A DNA stretch of 64,000 nucleotides from Fidelibacterota bacterium (GTDB lineage Bacteria > Pseudomonadota > Alphaproteobacteria > Rhodospirillales > Rhodospirillaceae). This document shows positions 47,210 through 56,051 of the stretch, one piece after another. The number at the start of each line of letters is the position of its first letter. Positions within the stretch are counted from its first letter, which is position 1. The notes beneath the pieces were generated by a model. It saw only the letters and a program-made list of their open reading frames with translations. It searched no databases and was not told the origin of the DNA. The DNA lies in contig CANJRA010000007.1 of the NCBI GenBank assembly GCA_947476625.1, forward strand, positions 1 to 64,000, read 5' to 3'. Position numbers and translations under genes: made by a program.

Positions 47210-48059
47210 AAGCACGATCCTTAATATGTTGGCCCGCGCGATCAAGAATGCGTTGCGCGATGGCCGCTTCGTTCATCAGTACTGGTAGCGTCGGCAAGGC
47301 ATGATCCCATTCGATCAGCGTCGGCACCGCGCCGGAGCGGGCAATAACCTCGGCGTACAAGTCCCATACCGCGTCGCAGACCTGCGCGCTATGCGTATCG
47401 ATCAGCAGCCGTGTGTCGCCGTCGCCCGTCACGGTGTGTCCGGCCAGATGAATCTCTCCTACCGCCGCCAGGGGAAAGTCGCGCAGATAAGCCCCTGCAT
47501 CGAAACCGTTGTTGGCGGCGCTGACGTATACATTGTTGATATCCAGCAGCAGGCCGCAGCCGGTGCGCTCCACCAGCAGCGCCAGGAAATCGACCTCGCT
47601 CATGTCCGCGTCCGTAAAGCGCACGTAGGTTGATGGATTTTCGATCAAAAGGCGCCGCCCAAAAAATTCCTGCGCTTGCGCCACATTGCGGCACACCGTT
47701 TCCAGCGCGCTTTCAGTCATGGGCAGGGGCAGTAGATCGTTGAGATAAACGCCCTCACTGACGCTCCACGCCAGGTGCTCCGAGATCAGCCCCGGTCGCA
47801 CGCGCGCGAATAGCAGTTTCAGGCGCGCGAGATGTTCTCTGTCTAAACCGTCCGCCGAGCCCAACGACAGGCCCACCCCGTGACAACTCACCGCCATACG
47901 CGCGGCCACAGCATTCAGCATCGAAAGACGCGGTCCGCCGTCGCACAGAAAATTCTCACTGTGAATTTCGACCCACGCAGGTGCGGACACATCGCCCGCC
48001 GCTAGCGCGGTCATGTGCTGTGTGCGAAGACCGATACCTGCTGCGGTCGGAACGCCCAA
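47199..48059 (-). CDS. bufB: DUF692 multinuclear non-heme iron oxidase (MNIO; BufB/HvfB type)
   Basis: A 286-residue TIM-barrel enzyme. Metal ligands are seen in order: Glu/His in [10 protein letters not shown], His in [20 protein letters not shown], His in [10 protein letters not shown], Glu in [11 protein letters not shown], Asp in [12 protein letters not shown], Glu/His in [11 protein letters not shown], His in LIDTHSAQV and Glu in [10 protein letters not shown]. This family (including MbnB and HvfB) oxidises Cys in ribosomal peptides to oxazolone- or thiooxazole-type groups. Partner genes on both sides identify the substrate and accessory protein. Confidence 0.93.
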   Translation of the reverse strand: MGVPTAAGIGLRTQHMTALAAGDVSAPAWVEIHSENFLCDGGPRLSMLNAVAARMAVSCHGVGLSLGSADGLDREHLARLKLLFARVRPGLISEHLAWSVSEGVYLNDLLPLPMTESALETVCRNVAQAQEFFGRRLLIENPSTYVRFTDADMSEVDFLALLVERTGCGLLLDINNVYVSAANNGFDAGAYLRDFPLAAVGEIHLAGHTVTGDGDTRLLIDTHSAQVCDAVWDLYAEVIARSGAVPTLIEWDHALPTLPVLMNEAAIAQRILDRAGQHIKDRAYVA

Positions 48060-48073
48060 GCGCGCCTTTTCCT

Positions 48074-48454
48074 TTATTTCTGGCCTTGCGATCCGTGATC
48101 GTGCGGCGCGCTTTCTTCAGCGGGTGCCGCCGGTTCTGCGGCAATCGTTCCGGCGTCGGCGAATGCCTCAAGCTTTCCGCCGATCTTTTCACAGGTGCCG
48201 CTCTCGACGGTTTTCCATTCCTGGCCGCTATTATCTCTCTTGGCCAGGTTGCTGCAGTGATGCGCACCATCCGCCGCGGCGCATTCGTTTTCGCCCGCTT
48301 TGGCAACGCCGAAACAGCGTTCCTTGCTCGCGACCGCGGTCGCCAGAGCCGCGTCCTGGTTGCTCGCCGTCGTGCGCGTATTCATGCTAATAGCTGTTGC
48401 ACCGACCACCGCCGCCGCGCCGACAACCGCTGCCGCCAGAATTTTCTTGTCCAT
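48074..48454 (-). CDS. bufA: DUF2282 RiPP precursor (bufferin/HvfA type)
   Basis: Start at 48454 gives 126 residues with an N-terminal signal peptide ([20 protein letters not shown]). The core has four Cys at 47, 58, 67 and 88 in [25 protein letters not shown] and [11 protein letters not shown], the DUF2282 pattern. The MNIO enzyme encoded just downstream would modify some of these Cys, after which the exported product binds copper. A Pro/Ala/acidic tail of about 35 residues ending HDHGSQGQK follows the core and is longer than usual. Confidence 0.88.
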   Translation of the reverse strand: MDKKILAAAVVGAAAVVGATAISMNTRTTASNQDAALATAVASKERCFGVAKAGENECAAADGAHHCSNLAKRDNSGQEWKTVESGTCEKIGGKLEAFADAGTIAAEPAAPAEESAPHDHGSQGQK

Positions 48455-48601
48455 GAAGGCTCTCTCTATGACTGTCAGCTCATACCAAGCGTTGCATATA
48501 TCATAAGATAATCGGGGCCTTAGCCCGTATTCGCAAGCGCTGAAATATTTGTAACACTCGGTGAGTTGACCTGGGATGCCTTTAAAGTGACAACGCCCCC
48601 A

Positions 48602-50398
48602 ATGCAGTCCTCCGCTACAGCCAATGCTGCCGACGCCGCTCCGGCGTTGCATCGCACGCCGACCGAAAATCCGGGCCTCAAGAAGGTTCTTGCGGATTTC
48701 GCCACCCTGACCGAGGCGCTCGATTACGCAGCCAAGGGCGAGACGGGGTTCAACTTCTATTCCGCGCGCGGCGCGCTCGAAGACGTCATCACTTACAAGA
48801 GTTTGCGCGAGCAGGCCGTCAGCCACGCCTTGCGGCTATCGGCCGCCGGAATCAAACCCGGCGACCGCATCGCGCTTCTTGCCGGAACCGAAACGGATTT
48901 CCTCAAGCTCTTTTTTGCCTGCCAGTACGCGGGCGCCATTCCAGTGCCGATGCCGCTGCCCACGGCCTTTGGCCGCCGCGAAGCCTACATCGATCAAATC
49001 AGAGGCCAGATGGTGTCCTCCGGCGCACGCATGGCGCTGGGTCCGGCGGAATTTCTGCCGTTGGTCAAAGAATCCGCCGCAGGCCACGCGCTAGACCTCA
49101 TCGGTTCGCTGACCGACATCACCGCATTACCGGAAGGCCAAGGCACACTTTCGCCCGGCAAGACCGACGATCTTTCTTATATCCAGTACAGCTCCGGCTC
49201 CACGCGCTTTCCCATGGGCGTCATGGTCACCCATGCCAGCCTCATGGCCAATTGTCAGGGCATGAACAAACACGGCGTTTCCACGCGCCTCACCGACCGT
49301 ACGATGTCTTGGCTGCCGTTTTTCCACGACATGGGCTTGGTCGGTTTCATGTTCGGTCCGCTCTCAAGCCAGACATCGGCGGACTATCTCCCCACGGAAG
49401 ATTTCGCGCGCCGTCCGCTCACCTGGCTGAAGCTTATCAGCGACAACGGCAACAGCATGTCGTATGCGCCGTCCTTCGGATACGAACTCTGCGCCCGCCG
49501 CGTCGCCAATAAGAATGACGCATCGCTCGAACTTGATCTGTCCAAGTGGCGCATCGCCGGCATCGGCGGCGAGATGATCAAGCCGCACGTCATGCACGCG
49601 TTCGCGGCCGCTTTCAAACCCTACGGTTTTTCCGATCAGGCGTTCTGCGCCAGCTATGGTCTTGCCGAGTGCGTCTTGGCTGTCAGCTTCTCCAAGCCCG
49701 GCAGCGGCATGTTGCTCGATCATGTTGATAAGACAGCGCTCGAAGACCACCGCGCCGAACCTGTTGCCGCGCCTATCGCCGAGGACGGCACGCTGAACGG
49801 CCGCACGTTCGTTGCATGTGGCCGCGTCCTGCCTGACCACAAAGCCGAAATCCGCGACGGCGATACCGTGCTCGGCGCGCGCGCAATTGGGCGTCTCTTT
49901 ATCTCCGGCCCCAGCATCATGAAGGGTTATTACAATAATCCCGAAGGCACCGCCGAGGCGTTGCATAACGGCTGGCTCGATACCGGCGATCTTGCTTACT
50001 GGATCGGCGAAGATCTCGTCATCGTCGGCCGCGCCAAGGACATGATGATCGTCAACGGGCGCAACGTCTGGCCGCAAGATATCGAGTGGACGGTCGAGCA
50101 TATCGACGGACTAAAGTCCGGCGACAGCGCCGCCATTTTGCTGGTCGACGGAACCGGCGTCGAAAAGCCCACCATCCTCGTGCAATGCCGCGCCTCCGAT
50201 CCGGCAGAACGTGCGCGCCTCGTCGGCGAAGTTCGCACGCGCGTACAAGAAGCAGTCGGCATCGTCTGTGATGTCGTTCTTGTCCCGGCACGCAGCCTCC
50301 CTAAAACGACGTCCGGCAAACTCGCCCGTAATCGCGCCAAGACCATGTTCCTTGCCGGAGAGATTGCTCCGATCGAAAACAACAACACTTCTACGTAA
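48602..50398 (+). CDS. Fatty acyl-AMP ligase (acyl-ACP synthetase) of the sphingolipid cluster
   Basis: ATG at 48602 gives 598 residues. The adenylate-forming motifs are [60 protein letters not shown], and [20 protein letters not shown], with the FAAL-type insertion rather than a CoA-ligase hinge. It activates a fatty acid as acyl-AMP and loads it onto an ACP. Two genes on lies the ACP, and then serine palmitoyltransferase, so it likely supplies the acyl-ACP used by Spt. Equivalent ligases are in the Caulobacter ceramide cluster. Confidence 0.9.
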   Translation: MQSSATANAADAAPALHRTPTENPGLKKVLADFATLTEALDYAAKGETGFNFYSARGALEDVITYKSLREQAVSHALRLSAAGIKPGDRIALLAGTETDFLKLFFACQYAGAIPVPMPLPTAFGRREAYIDQIRGQMVSSGARMALGPAEFLPLVKESAAGHALDLIGSLTDITALPEGQGTLSPGKTDDLSYIQYSSGSTRFPMGVMVTHASLMANCQGMNKHGVSTRLTDRTMSWLPFFHDMGLVGFMFGPLSSQTSADYLPTEDFARRPLTWLKLISDNGNSMSYAPSFGYELCARRVANKNDASLELDLSKWRIAGIGGEMIKPHVMHAFAAAFKPYGFSDQAFCASYGLAECVLAVSFSKPGSGMLLDHVDKTALEDHRAEPVAAPIAEDGTLNGRTFVACGRVLPDHKAEIRDGDTVLGARAIGRLFISGPSIMKGYYNNPEGTAEALHNGWLDTGDLAYWIGEDLVIVGRAKDMMIVNGRNVWPQDIEWTVEHIDGLKSGDSAAILLVDGTGVEKPTILVQCRASDPAERARLVGEVRTRVQEAVGIVCDVVLVPARSLPKTTSGKLARNRAKTMFLAGEIAPIENNNTST

Positions 50399-50403
50399 GC
50401 GCC

Positions 50404-51345
50404 ATGGCCCTTCCCATTGTCGCAGTCACCGGCGCGACGGGCTTCATCGGCCAACGTCTTGTGCGGATGCTGGCTGATGCTGGTTATCAAGTGCGGGCAC
50501 TCGCGCGCCGTGTTCCCGCCCGCGAAGACGTTGCCGATGATGTGACCTGGGTCTTCGGCTCGCTCGCGGATCAGGACGCGCTTGCGTCCCTCGTGAAAGG
50601 CGCCGATGCCGTTGTCCATTGCGCCGCTGCCATCAAAGCCGCCAACCGCGACGCCTTTCTCGCGGTCAACAGCGGCGGCACGCGGCTTTTAGCGTCGATC
50701 GCCGCCGCGCAACCCGTACCGCCGCGTTTTATCCTGCTGTCGTCCATCGCCGCGCGCGAACCGCGCCTGTCTCACTACGCCGCCAGCAAGCGGGCAGGGG
50801 AGCTGGCCTTGCGCGCGTTTCCCCAACTGCCTGCCGTCATTCTCCGTCCGCCCGCTGTGTATGGGCCCGGCGACATGGAAACCTTGCAGATCTTCCGTAT
50901 GGCCGCACGGGGCTTTGTCCCGGCGCCCATGGTGGACAACGCCCGGATGTCGCTCGTCCATGTCGACGATGTTGCCGGCGCGGTGCTGGCCGCCCTAAAA
51001 CTTGCCGATCTGCCCGAACACCCCATCGAATTCGACGACGGCAAGCCGGGCGGCTATTCCTGGGTCGAGATTGCCGCCGCCGCCGGGGCGGCCCTGCGCG
51101 TGCGCCCCAAAGTTATCCCCATCCCGGCTGCAGTGTTCTACCTGATCGGGGGACTGGCCAGCATTGCCGCCGCGCTCACCCGCCGTCCGACGGTCCTTTC
51201 CTGGGGCAAGGTGCCCGAGCTGCTCCACCCCGACTGGGCCGCCGCCGCCGGCGCTTTCCCCGGCTATAAGCCATTGTGGGATATAGGGAACGGCTTCAAG
51301 GACGCGGTCACCTGGTACACCTCACGGGGCTTGTTAACATCGTAA
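50404..51345 (+). CDS. cerR: NAD(P)-dependent epimerase/SDR, probable ceramide reductase (CerR-like)
   Basis: A 313-residue extended SDR. VTGATGFIGQRLVRMLADAG is the nucleotide motif; ILLSSIAAREPRLSHYAASK the Ser/YxxxK site; ILRPPAVYGPGDMETLQIFR follows. It lies between the acyl-AMP ligase and ACP/Spt, where Caulobacter-type clusters carry the reductase that converts the keto group of the long-chain base. The C-terminus (VFYLIGGLASIAAALTR) contains a hydrophobic segment that could tether it to the membrane. The role is inferred mainly from position. Confidence 0.82.
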   Translation: MALPIVAVTGATGFIGQRLVRMLADAGYQVRALARRVPAREDVADDVTWVFGSLADQDALASLVKGADAVVHCAAAIKAANRDAFLAVNSGGTRLLASIAAAQPVPPRFILLSSIAAREPRLSHYAASKRAGELALRAFPQLPAVILRPPAVYGPGDMETLQIFRMAARGFVPAPMVDNARMSLVHVDDVAGAVLAALKLADLPEHPIEFDDGKPGGYSWVEIAAAAGAALRVRPKVIPIPAAVFYLIGGLASIAAALTRRPTVLSWGKVPELLHPDWAAAAGAFPGYKPLWDIGNGFKDAVTWYTSRGLLTS

Positions 51346-51453
51346 CGGGCGAGTTGATTTGTAACCTTTCCGTCATTCCAGCACTCTACCGCAGTGCACC
51401 CGCAAGTGTTGGTTAACGCGAACGCGGGGACGAATGAGGAACGGTTTTAGGAC

Positions 51454-51720
51454 ATGAACGATTCCGGCCCAGAGCCGTCAGCCGACACTCTGGCGGCGCT
51501 TTTCGAAATCCTAAAGTCGTTCAACAAGACCGGTGCCGAACTCAGCCCGGGAACGAGATTCACCGAAGACCTGAATTTCGATTCCCTGGTGGTGATGGAG
51601 TTCATCGCGGTTGTTGAGGACAGTTTCGATATCTCGGTGCCTCTCAACATCCTGCCGGACGTGGCGACGATCAAAGATTTGGCAATCGCGGTCGAAAAGA
51701 TTGTCGCGGCGGATAAGTAA
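51454..51720 (+). CDS. Dedicated acyl carrier protein of the sphingolipid cluster
   Basis: An 88-residue ACP with the phosphopantetheine Ser in EDLNFDSLVVMEFIAVVED and a helix IPPD-like region replaced by SVPLNILPDVATIKDLAIAV. It is acidic and four-helical, as usual, but clearly different from housekeeping AcpP. Sits immediately before spt, so it likely carries the acyl chain that Spt condenses with serine. Confidence 0.92.
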   Translation: MNDSGPEPSADTLAALFEILKSFNKTGAELSPGTRFTEDLNFDSLVVMEFIAVVEDSFDISVPLNILPDVATIKDLAIAVEKIVAADK

Positions 51721-51751
51721 CTGAAGTTTTTTTGGTAAATCCTTAGGGGAC

Positions 51752-52990
51752 ATGATCATGGCAGGTTTGTTCGATCGTTTCGCTCCACTCATGGGTCAAC
51801 GCGACGCTCTTTTCGGCGACAGCGGCGTCAACCCCTTCAGTGTGAAGATGGATCGGGTTCTCTCGCAGACCGAAGCGATGATCGAAGGTCGTCGCACCAT
51901 TCTCGTCGGCACCAACAATTATCTCGGCCTGACGTTCGCCCCCGAAGCATTGAAAGCCGCGCACGACGCGCTGGAAGCTTCCGGCACCGGCACCACCGGC
52001 AGCCGCATGGCGAACGGCACCTATTCCTGCCACAAGGGTCTCGAAGATACGCTGTGCGACTTCTTCGGCAAAGAGCATGCCATGGTGTTCTCCACCGGCT
52101 TCCTCGCCAACATCGGCATTCTTTCCACGTTGATGGGCCCGGACGATTACATCGTCATGGACGCCGACTGCCATGCCTCGATCTATGACGGCGTGCGCGG
52201 CGGCTCCGCTCAGATCATCCGCTTCAAGCACAACGACGCCGCCGACCTCGATAAGCGTTTGGCGCGCCTTGCCGATAAACCCGGCAACAAGCTGATCGTC
52301 ATCGAAGGCATCTACTCGATGCTCGGCGACAAAGCGCCGCTGGCCGAAATCGTCGCGGTGAAAAAGAAATACGAAAACGTCTACCTGCTCTCCGACGAAG
52401 CCCATTCGCTGGGCGTGCTCGGCAAGTACGGCCGCGGTCTGCCGGAAGAAGTCGGCTGCGAAGACGATGTTGATTTCATCGTCGGCACGTTCTCGAAGTC
52501 GGTCGGTACCGTCGGCGGCTTCTGCGTTTCCAATCACCCGGATTTCGAGACCCTGCGTCTCGTCTGCCGCGCTTACATCTTCACCGCATCGTTGCCGCCG
52601 TCGGTTGTCGCCTCGGCGACGGTCAATCTCGGCCTCGTTAAAAACGGCGGCGCGCTTCGCAAGCGCTTGATGCGCAACGCCCAGCAGCTCCACGCCGGTC
52701 TCACCGCGATCGGCCTCAAGGTCGCCAGCGAGAACAGCCCGGTCGTTGCCGTGGTTGCGCCGGACCCGCAGGTCGCCGTTGCTTTCTGGCGCGGTCTGAT
52801 CGAAGCCGGTGTTTACGTCAACCTGGCTTTGCCGCCAGCCACGCCGTACGGCTATTCGTTGTTGCGCGCCAGCCTTTGCGCCGCTCACACCGAAGAGCAA
52901 CTCAACAAAGTCATCGCGATCTTCGCCCAAGTCGCCGCCAAGGTCGGCCTGGCCGCGCCGGTCGAACACAAGCGCAGCGCCGTCGGCTAA
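51752..52990 (+). CDS. spt: Serine palmitoyltransferase
   Basis: A 412-residue alpha-oxoamine synthase. Glycine-rich entry segment TRKILVGTNNYLGL-like region (TILVGTNNYLGLTFAPEALK), TGTTGSRMANGTYSCHKGLE, DADCHASIYDGVRGGSAQII, LSDEAHSLGVLGKYGRGLPE and the PLP Lys in VGTFSKSVGTVGGFC are seen. It condenses serine with an acyl thioester to give 3-keto long-chain base, the committed step of sphingolipid synthesis. Upstream ACP, ligase and reductase genes distinguish it from KBL or BioF. A strong terminator follows. Confidence 0.94.
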   Translation: MIMAGLFDRFAPLMGQRDALFGDSGVNPFSVKMDRVLSQTEAMIEGRRTILVGTNNYLGLTFAPEALKAAHDALEASGTGTTGSRMANGTYSCHKGLEDTLCDFFGKEHAMVFSTGFLANIGILSTLMGPDDYIVMDADCHASIYDGVRGGSAQIIRFKHNDAADLDKRLARLADKPGNKLIVIEGIYSMLGDKAPLAEIVAVKKKYENVYLLSDEAHSLGVLGKYGRGLPEEVGCEDDVDFIVGTFSKSVGTVGGFCVSNHPDFETLRLVCRAYIFTASLPPSVVASATVNLGLVKNGGALRKRLMRNAQQLHAGLTAIGLKVASENSPVVAVVAPDPQVAVAFWRGLIEAGVYVNLALPPATPYGYSLLRASLCAAHTEEQLNKVIAIFAQVAAKVGLAAPVEHKRSAVG

Positions 52991-53011
52991 GCTTTCAAAT
53001 ATATTCCATCG

Positions 53012-53041
53012 AAAACGCCGGGCCTCACGCCCGGCGTTTTT
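53012..53041 (+). terminator. Intrinsic terminator after spt
   Basis: AAAACGCCGGGC pairs over 12 bp with GCCCGGCGTTTT around a 5-base loop, and the stem's T run extends the tail. It ends the acyl-AMP ligase to spt transcription unit. The upstream A run could also terminate minus-strand transcription. Confidence 0.88.
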
Positions 53042-53063
53042 GTTTTGGTGCTAATCTCGCTGC

Positions 53064-53981
53064 ATGATGACGCCCCATGAACTCCGCACGCTTGGGCTTG
53101 CCGTCCCGTCCGCGCCCGGTCGCCCTACGTACATCAGCGCCGCCAGTGGTTTAGTCCGCATCGCGTCATGGCTCTATGTCGTCGCCGACGACGAGCATCA
53201 TCTCGGCGTGTTCCGCGAAGGCAGCCTGTCGCCAGGTTCCCTCTTTCGCCTCATGGAAGGCGACCTGCCGCCCGATAAAGAGGACCGCAAGAAACACAAA
53301 CCGGATTTCGAGGCTTTGGTCAGGTTGCCGCCCTTCGGCGATTGCACCCACGGCGCACTGCTGGCTGTCGGCTCCGGCTCACGCGACAATCGCCGCCAAG
53401 GCGTGCTTGTTAGACTAACCGACGCAGGCGCATTGCGCGGAGCGCCCAACCCCGTCGATCTCTCGTTCATTTTGCGCCCGCATGAAGAGGTCTTCGCCGC
53501 GGTCAACATTGAAGGCACAGTGGTTACTAGTGCTGAGCTGCTGCTGTTCCAGCGCGGCAATAAGAAGCATAGCGCCAACGCGATTGTCAGATATTCACTG
53601 CCGGCATTTTTAGAGTCATTGCGCGCGGAAAAACCACCGCCGCTCGTGCCGCTTACACAGCAATTCTTCGATCTCGGCAAGGTGAATGATGTGCCGCTCA
53701 CCTTCACCGACGCCGCCGCTTTGCCGAATGGAGATCTTCTGTTCAGCGCAGTCGCCGAAGACACAGACGATTCCTACAATGATGGCCTCTGTGCGGGTTC
53801 CGCCATCGGTATTATTGCAGCCAACGGCACACTGCGCTGGATAAAGACTCTCGCGATCCCGTTGAAAATCGAAGGCGTGGATGCCCACCGCGTCGGCGAC
53901 GACCTCGCTATCCTTGCGGTAACCGATGCCGACGACATTGCTGTTCCGTCAAAGTTGCTATCGTTTACAGTGAGGGCTTAG
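53064..53981 (+). CDS. Beta-propeller-like protein of unknown function
   Basis: A 305-residue cytoplasmic-looking protein with no signal peptide. Repeated short beta segments such as LVRIASWLYVVADDEHHLGV, GALLAVGSGSRDNRRQGVLV and AALPNGDLLFSAVAEDTDDS suggest a beta-propeller of the DUF6929 kind, but I am not certain of the family. It lies between spt and the convergent ceramide-kinase genes and follows the spt terminator, so it has its own promoter. A link to sphingolipids is positional only. Confidence 0.6.
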   Translation: MMTPHELRTLGLAVPSAPGRPTYISAASGLVRIASWLYVVADDEHHLGVFREGSLSPGSLFRLMEGDLPPDKEDRKKHKPDFEALVRLPPFGDCTHGALLAVGSGSRDNRRQGVLVRLTDAGALRGAPNPVDLSFILRPHEEVFAAVNIEGTVVTSAELLLFQRGNKKHSANAIVRYSLPAFLESLRAEKPPPLVPLTQQFFDLGKVNDVPLTFTDAAALPNGDLLFSAVAEDTDDSYNDGLCAGSAIGIIAANGTLRWIKTLAIPLKIEGVDAHRVGDDLAILAVTDADDIAVPSKLLSFTVRA

Positions 53982-54017
53982 ACATAAAAGGCACGTGTAA
54001 GCGCTTAACGAGGGCAA

Positions 54018-54929
54018 TTACCGCAGCCCGCCCTTGCGCAGCGTTTTCAGCAACAGCCGCGCACCGGTGATCAGCGTACGCTTACGCTCTGCATCCGTCA
54101 GGTCGAGTTTTACGCCGGAATGACGTTCGATCTTCCAGACCGCATAATCAAGCCCGCCTTGAAATGTGAACGCCGCCTTGATCAGCCGCAACCCATTGAG
54201 CGTCTTGCCCTGCACGCGGCGTAGCCACCAGCTTCGCGCGGCCGTGTTCTGTTCGTGAAGCAAGGCGGCGCCGTAAATGCCGCCGCTCGGATCTCCCAGC
54301 ACCGCGCTCGTCACCGCGTTATAGCGCGCGAGTTCTCCATCCACGAGTTCAGCGCCTTTGCCGTCGCGTTCCGGACGCAGCTCGGCGCGGTAAGTCTCGG
54401 CGAAAGCGCGCACCCAAAGATCGCGCGTGGAGAAGGGCTGGTCCATCAATGGCCGTGTCCGCGCGATCATGGTCGTGACAGCGCTGCATAGGCCCGCAAC
54501 CAAACGCCGCCGCAGTTCGTCATTGCGTGCATATAAAATTATCGTCGGCTGGGCGAAGCGTGCCCACAAACTCGACGCAAACGTTTCCGGCGCCACGTTC
54601 TGTAAGAACTGATTGACCGCGATCACCGCTACTTTAGCGCGCACGATGCGGCCTTCGAAGATCATCTCGTGATAATAGACGTTAGGCGGCAGCAGCCGCG
54701 CGCCCAGTGTCGACGGCACACTTCGCAGCGCCGGTCCGTACTTGTCGACCAGCACATAGAAATCTAACAGCAAGCCGACGTCGGTATTTTGCCGCAAGCA
54801 CGATCCGTAAAAGATCACCGCCGCCGCAGCTTGACCGTAGTGTGCGCGTAGATGTTCGCTGAAGGCGTTGGCAGCGGGAAACGTATCGCGCGCAACTTCA
54901 GCGCCGATGATGTCGGCAAGCGCGGTCAT
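54018..54929 (-). CDS. Nucleotidyltransferase-like protein of the sphingolipid cluster
   Basis: A 303-residue protein whose N-terminal part contains AVIFYGSCLRQNTDVGLLLD then FYVLVDKYGPALR, a nucleotidyltransferase-like GS-x-D-x-D arrangement reminiscent of Tam41/CDP-diacylglycerol-synthase-like proteins. The C-terminal half is helical and basic (YAVWKIERHSGVKLDLTDAE). It overlaps the kinase-like gene upstream by four bases. Caulobacter-type sphingolipid clusters carry similar pairs that build the ceramide phosphoglycerate head group, so a cytidylyltransferase role is inferred. Confidence 0.6.
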   Translation of the reverse strand: MTALADIIGAEVARDTFPAANAFSEHLRAHYGQAAAAVIFYGSCLRQNTDVGLLLDFYVLVDKYGPALRSVPSTLGARLLPPNVYYHEMIFEGRIVRAKVAVIAVNQFLQNVAPETFASSLWARFAQPTIILYARNDELRRRLVAGLCSAVTTMIARTRPLMDQPFSTRDLWVRAFAETYRAELRPERDGKGAELVDGELARYNAVTSAVLGDPSGGIYGAALLHEQNTAARSWWLRRVQGKTLNGLRLIKAAFTFQGGLDYAVWKIERHSGVKLDLTDAERKRTLITGARLLLKTLRKGGLR

Positions 54930-55867
54930 GCCGGAACTCGAATGAATCGTAAGGAACTGCTGCCGTCGAGCACCAGCGGCTGCTCGGCGCGCGCCTCATA
55001 CAGCTCGCCGTCGAGTGTGTAGGAACCAGTGAAGGTCAGCGTCAGTCGCTCCATGCGTTGCACCGTGCGTCCCGCGCCGGTCATGATACGCCGTTGCATG
55101 ATATTAGGCAGCAACCGCAGTACGGCCATCACGCCGCTGCGCACACTCGCATAATACAGGCTGCCCGCGCTGGTCTTGGGCGCCAGCGTAATTCCGAGCA
55201 GCAATTCATCCAAGGCGGTGACGGCCACGACAAAAAATTGTCCGTGTTCGAAGGCGCGATCGTTCTCGTAAATCGCAACCGTATCGTGGTTGCCCAGGCC
55301 GCGCAGACTACGCCACAGCAGCACGGCCATAGCCGTTACGTGACTCAGCACGTTGGGCATTTTCAGCGGATAGATATAGCGGCGGCAGAAACGGATACCT
55401 TCCACGACATCCGCCGCGCCGAAAAAGGCGCCGTAGAGCGGCGGCGTGCTATCGCTTTGCCGCAGTGTCAGGACCGGGCGCGTCACGACGTAACGCGCCA
55501 GCTGCCCCGCGCGCCGCGCGCGCAACAGCGCCGTAAGCGCCGCCTCCGGCGTGCCGGTCAAACTCCATCCCGCCGTCGTCATATTGGTTTTGCCGGCCGG
55601 CAACAGCGCGACCGCCGGCAGGGTCTGATAGGCAGTCCCATTCAATAGCGCCGCGAAGATTAGTCCCGCCGTGCCGTCGCCGCCGTTGACCACAATGGTC
55701 TCGGCGCCGGCCGCGGCGCATTGCCTCACAGTGTCGGCGACCGCGTCGATATGATCGATTCTGAAATGCAGCAGGTCCGGCTCGCCCGCGAGGATTGGGT
55801 CGATCCAATTATCACCGCGGAGGTTGCGGGTACTGCCATTATTGGTAATGACGGCGATTAAGCTCAA
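54926..55867 (-). CDS. cpgB: Lipid kinase, probable ceramide kinase (CpgB-like)
   Basis: A 313-residue protein of the diacylglycerol/sphingosine kinase catalytic family. The nucleotide motif is ETIVVNGGDGTAGLIFAALL, with LLPAGKTNMTTAG following and a beta-sandwich C-terminal domain (LTLTFTGSYTLDGELYEARA). It probably phosphorylates ceramide. It is translationally coupled to the nucleotidyltransferase-like gene. The alternative, a diacylglycerol kinase, is less likely given the neighbours. Confidence 0.85.
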   Translation of the reverse strand: MSLIAVITNNGSTRNLRGDNWIDPILAGEPDLLHFRIDHIDAVADTVRQCAAAGAETIVVNGGDGTAGLIFAALLNGTAYQTLPAVALLPAGKTNMTTAGWSLTGTPEAALTALLRARRAGQLARYVVTRPVLTLRQSDSTPPLYGAFFGAADVVEGIRFCRRYIYPLKMPNVLSHVTAMAVLLWRSLRGLGNHDTVAIYENDRAFEHGQFFVVAVTALDELLLGITLAPKTSAGSLYYASVRSGVMAVLRLLPNIMQRRIMTGAGRTVQRMERLTLTFTGSYTLDGELYEARAEQPLVLDGSSSLRFIRVPA

Positions 55868-56051
55868 TAGTGTCTCACGCGCTTCTGGTTTTGGGACAAA
55901 TCCGCCTACCGGCTATTATACGCGACAGATATACACTGAACCCCTTGTAATTGTATGAAAAAGTGCCACTGGCCCCGGTCGGGCTGGTCGCCTAAACTCC
56001 GCCCGAACGCGGGCCTCTCCTTGTGTTAACTGCCTGCGCCTGGCCGGATGT

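Noticed and set aside
51454-52990. ACP plus alpha-oxoamine synthase as a biotin (BioF) or heme (HemA) module.
   Set aside because: The flanking acyl-AMP ligase, ceramide synthase and ceramide-kinase-like genes fit Spt; BioF and HemA neighbours are absent.
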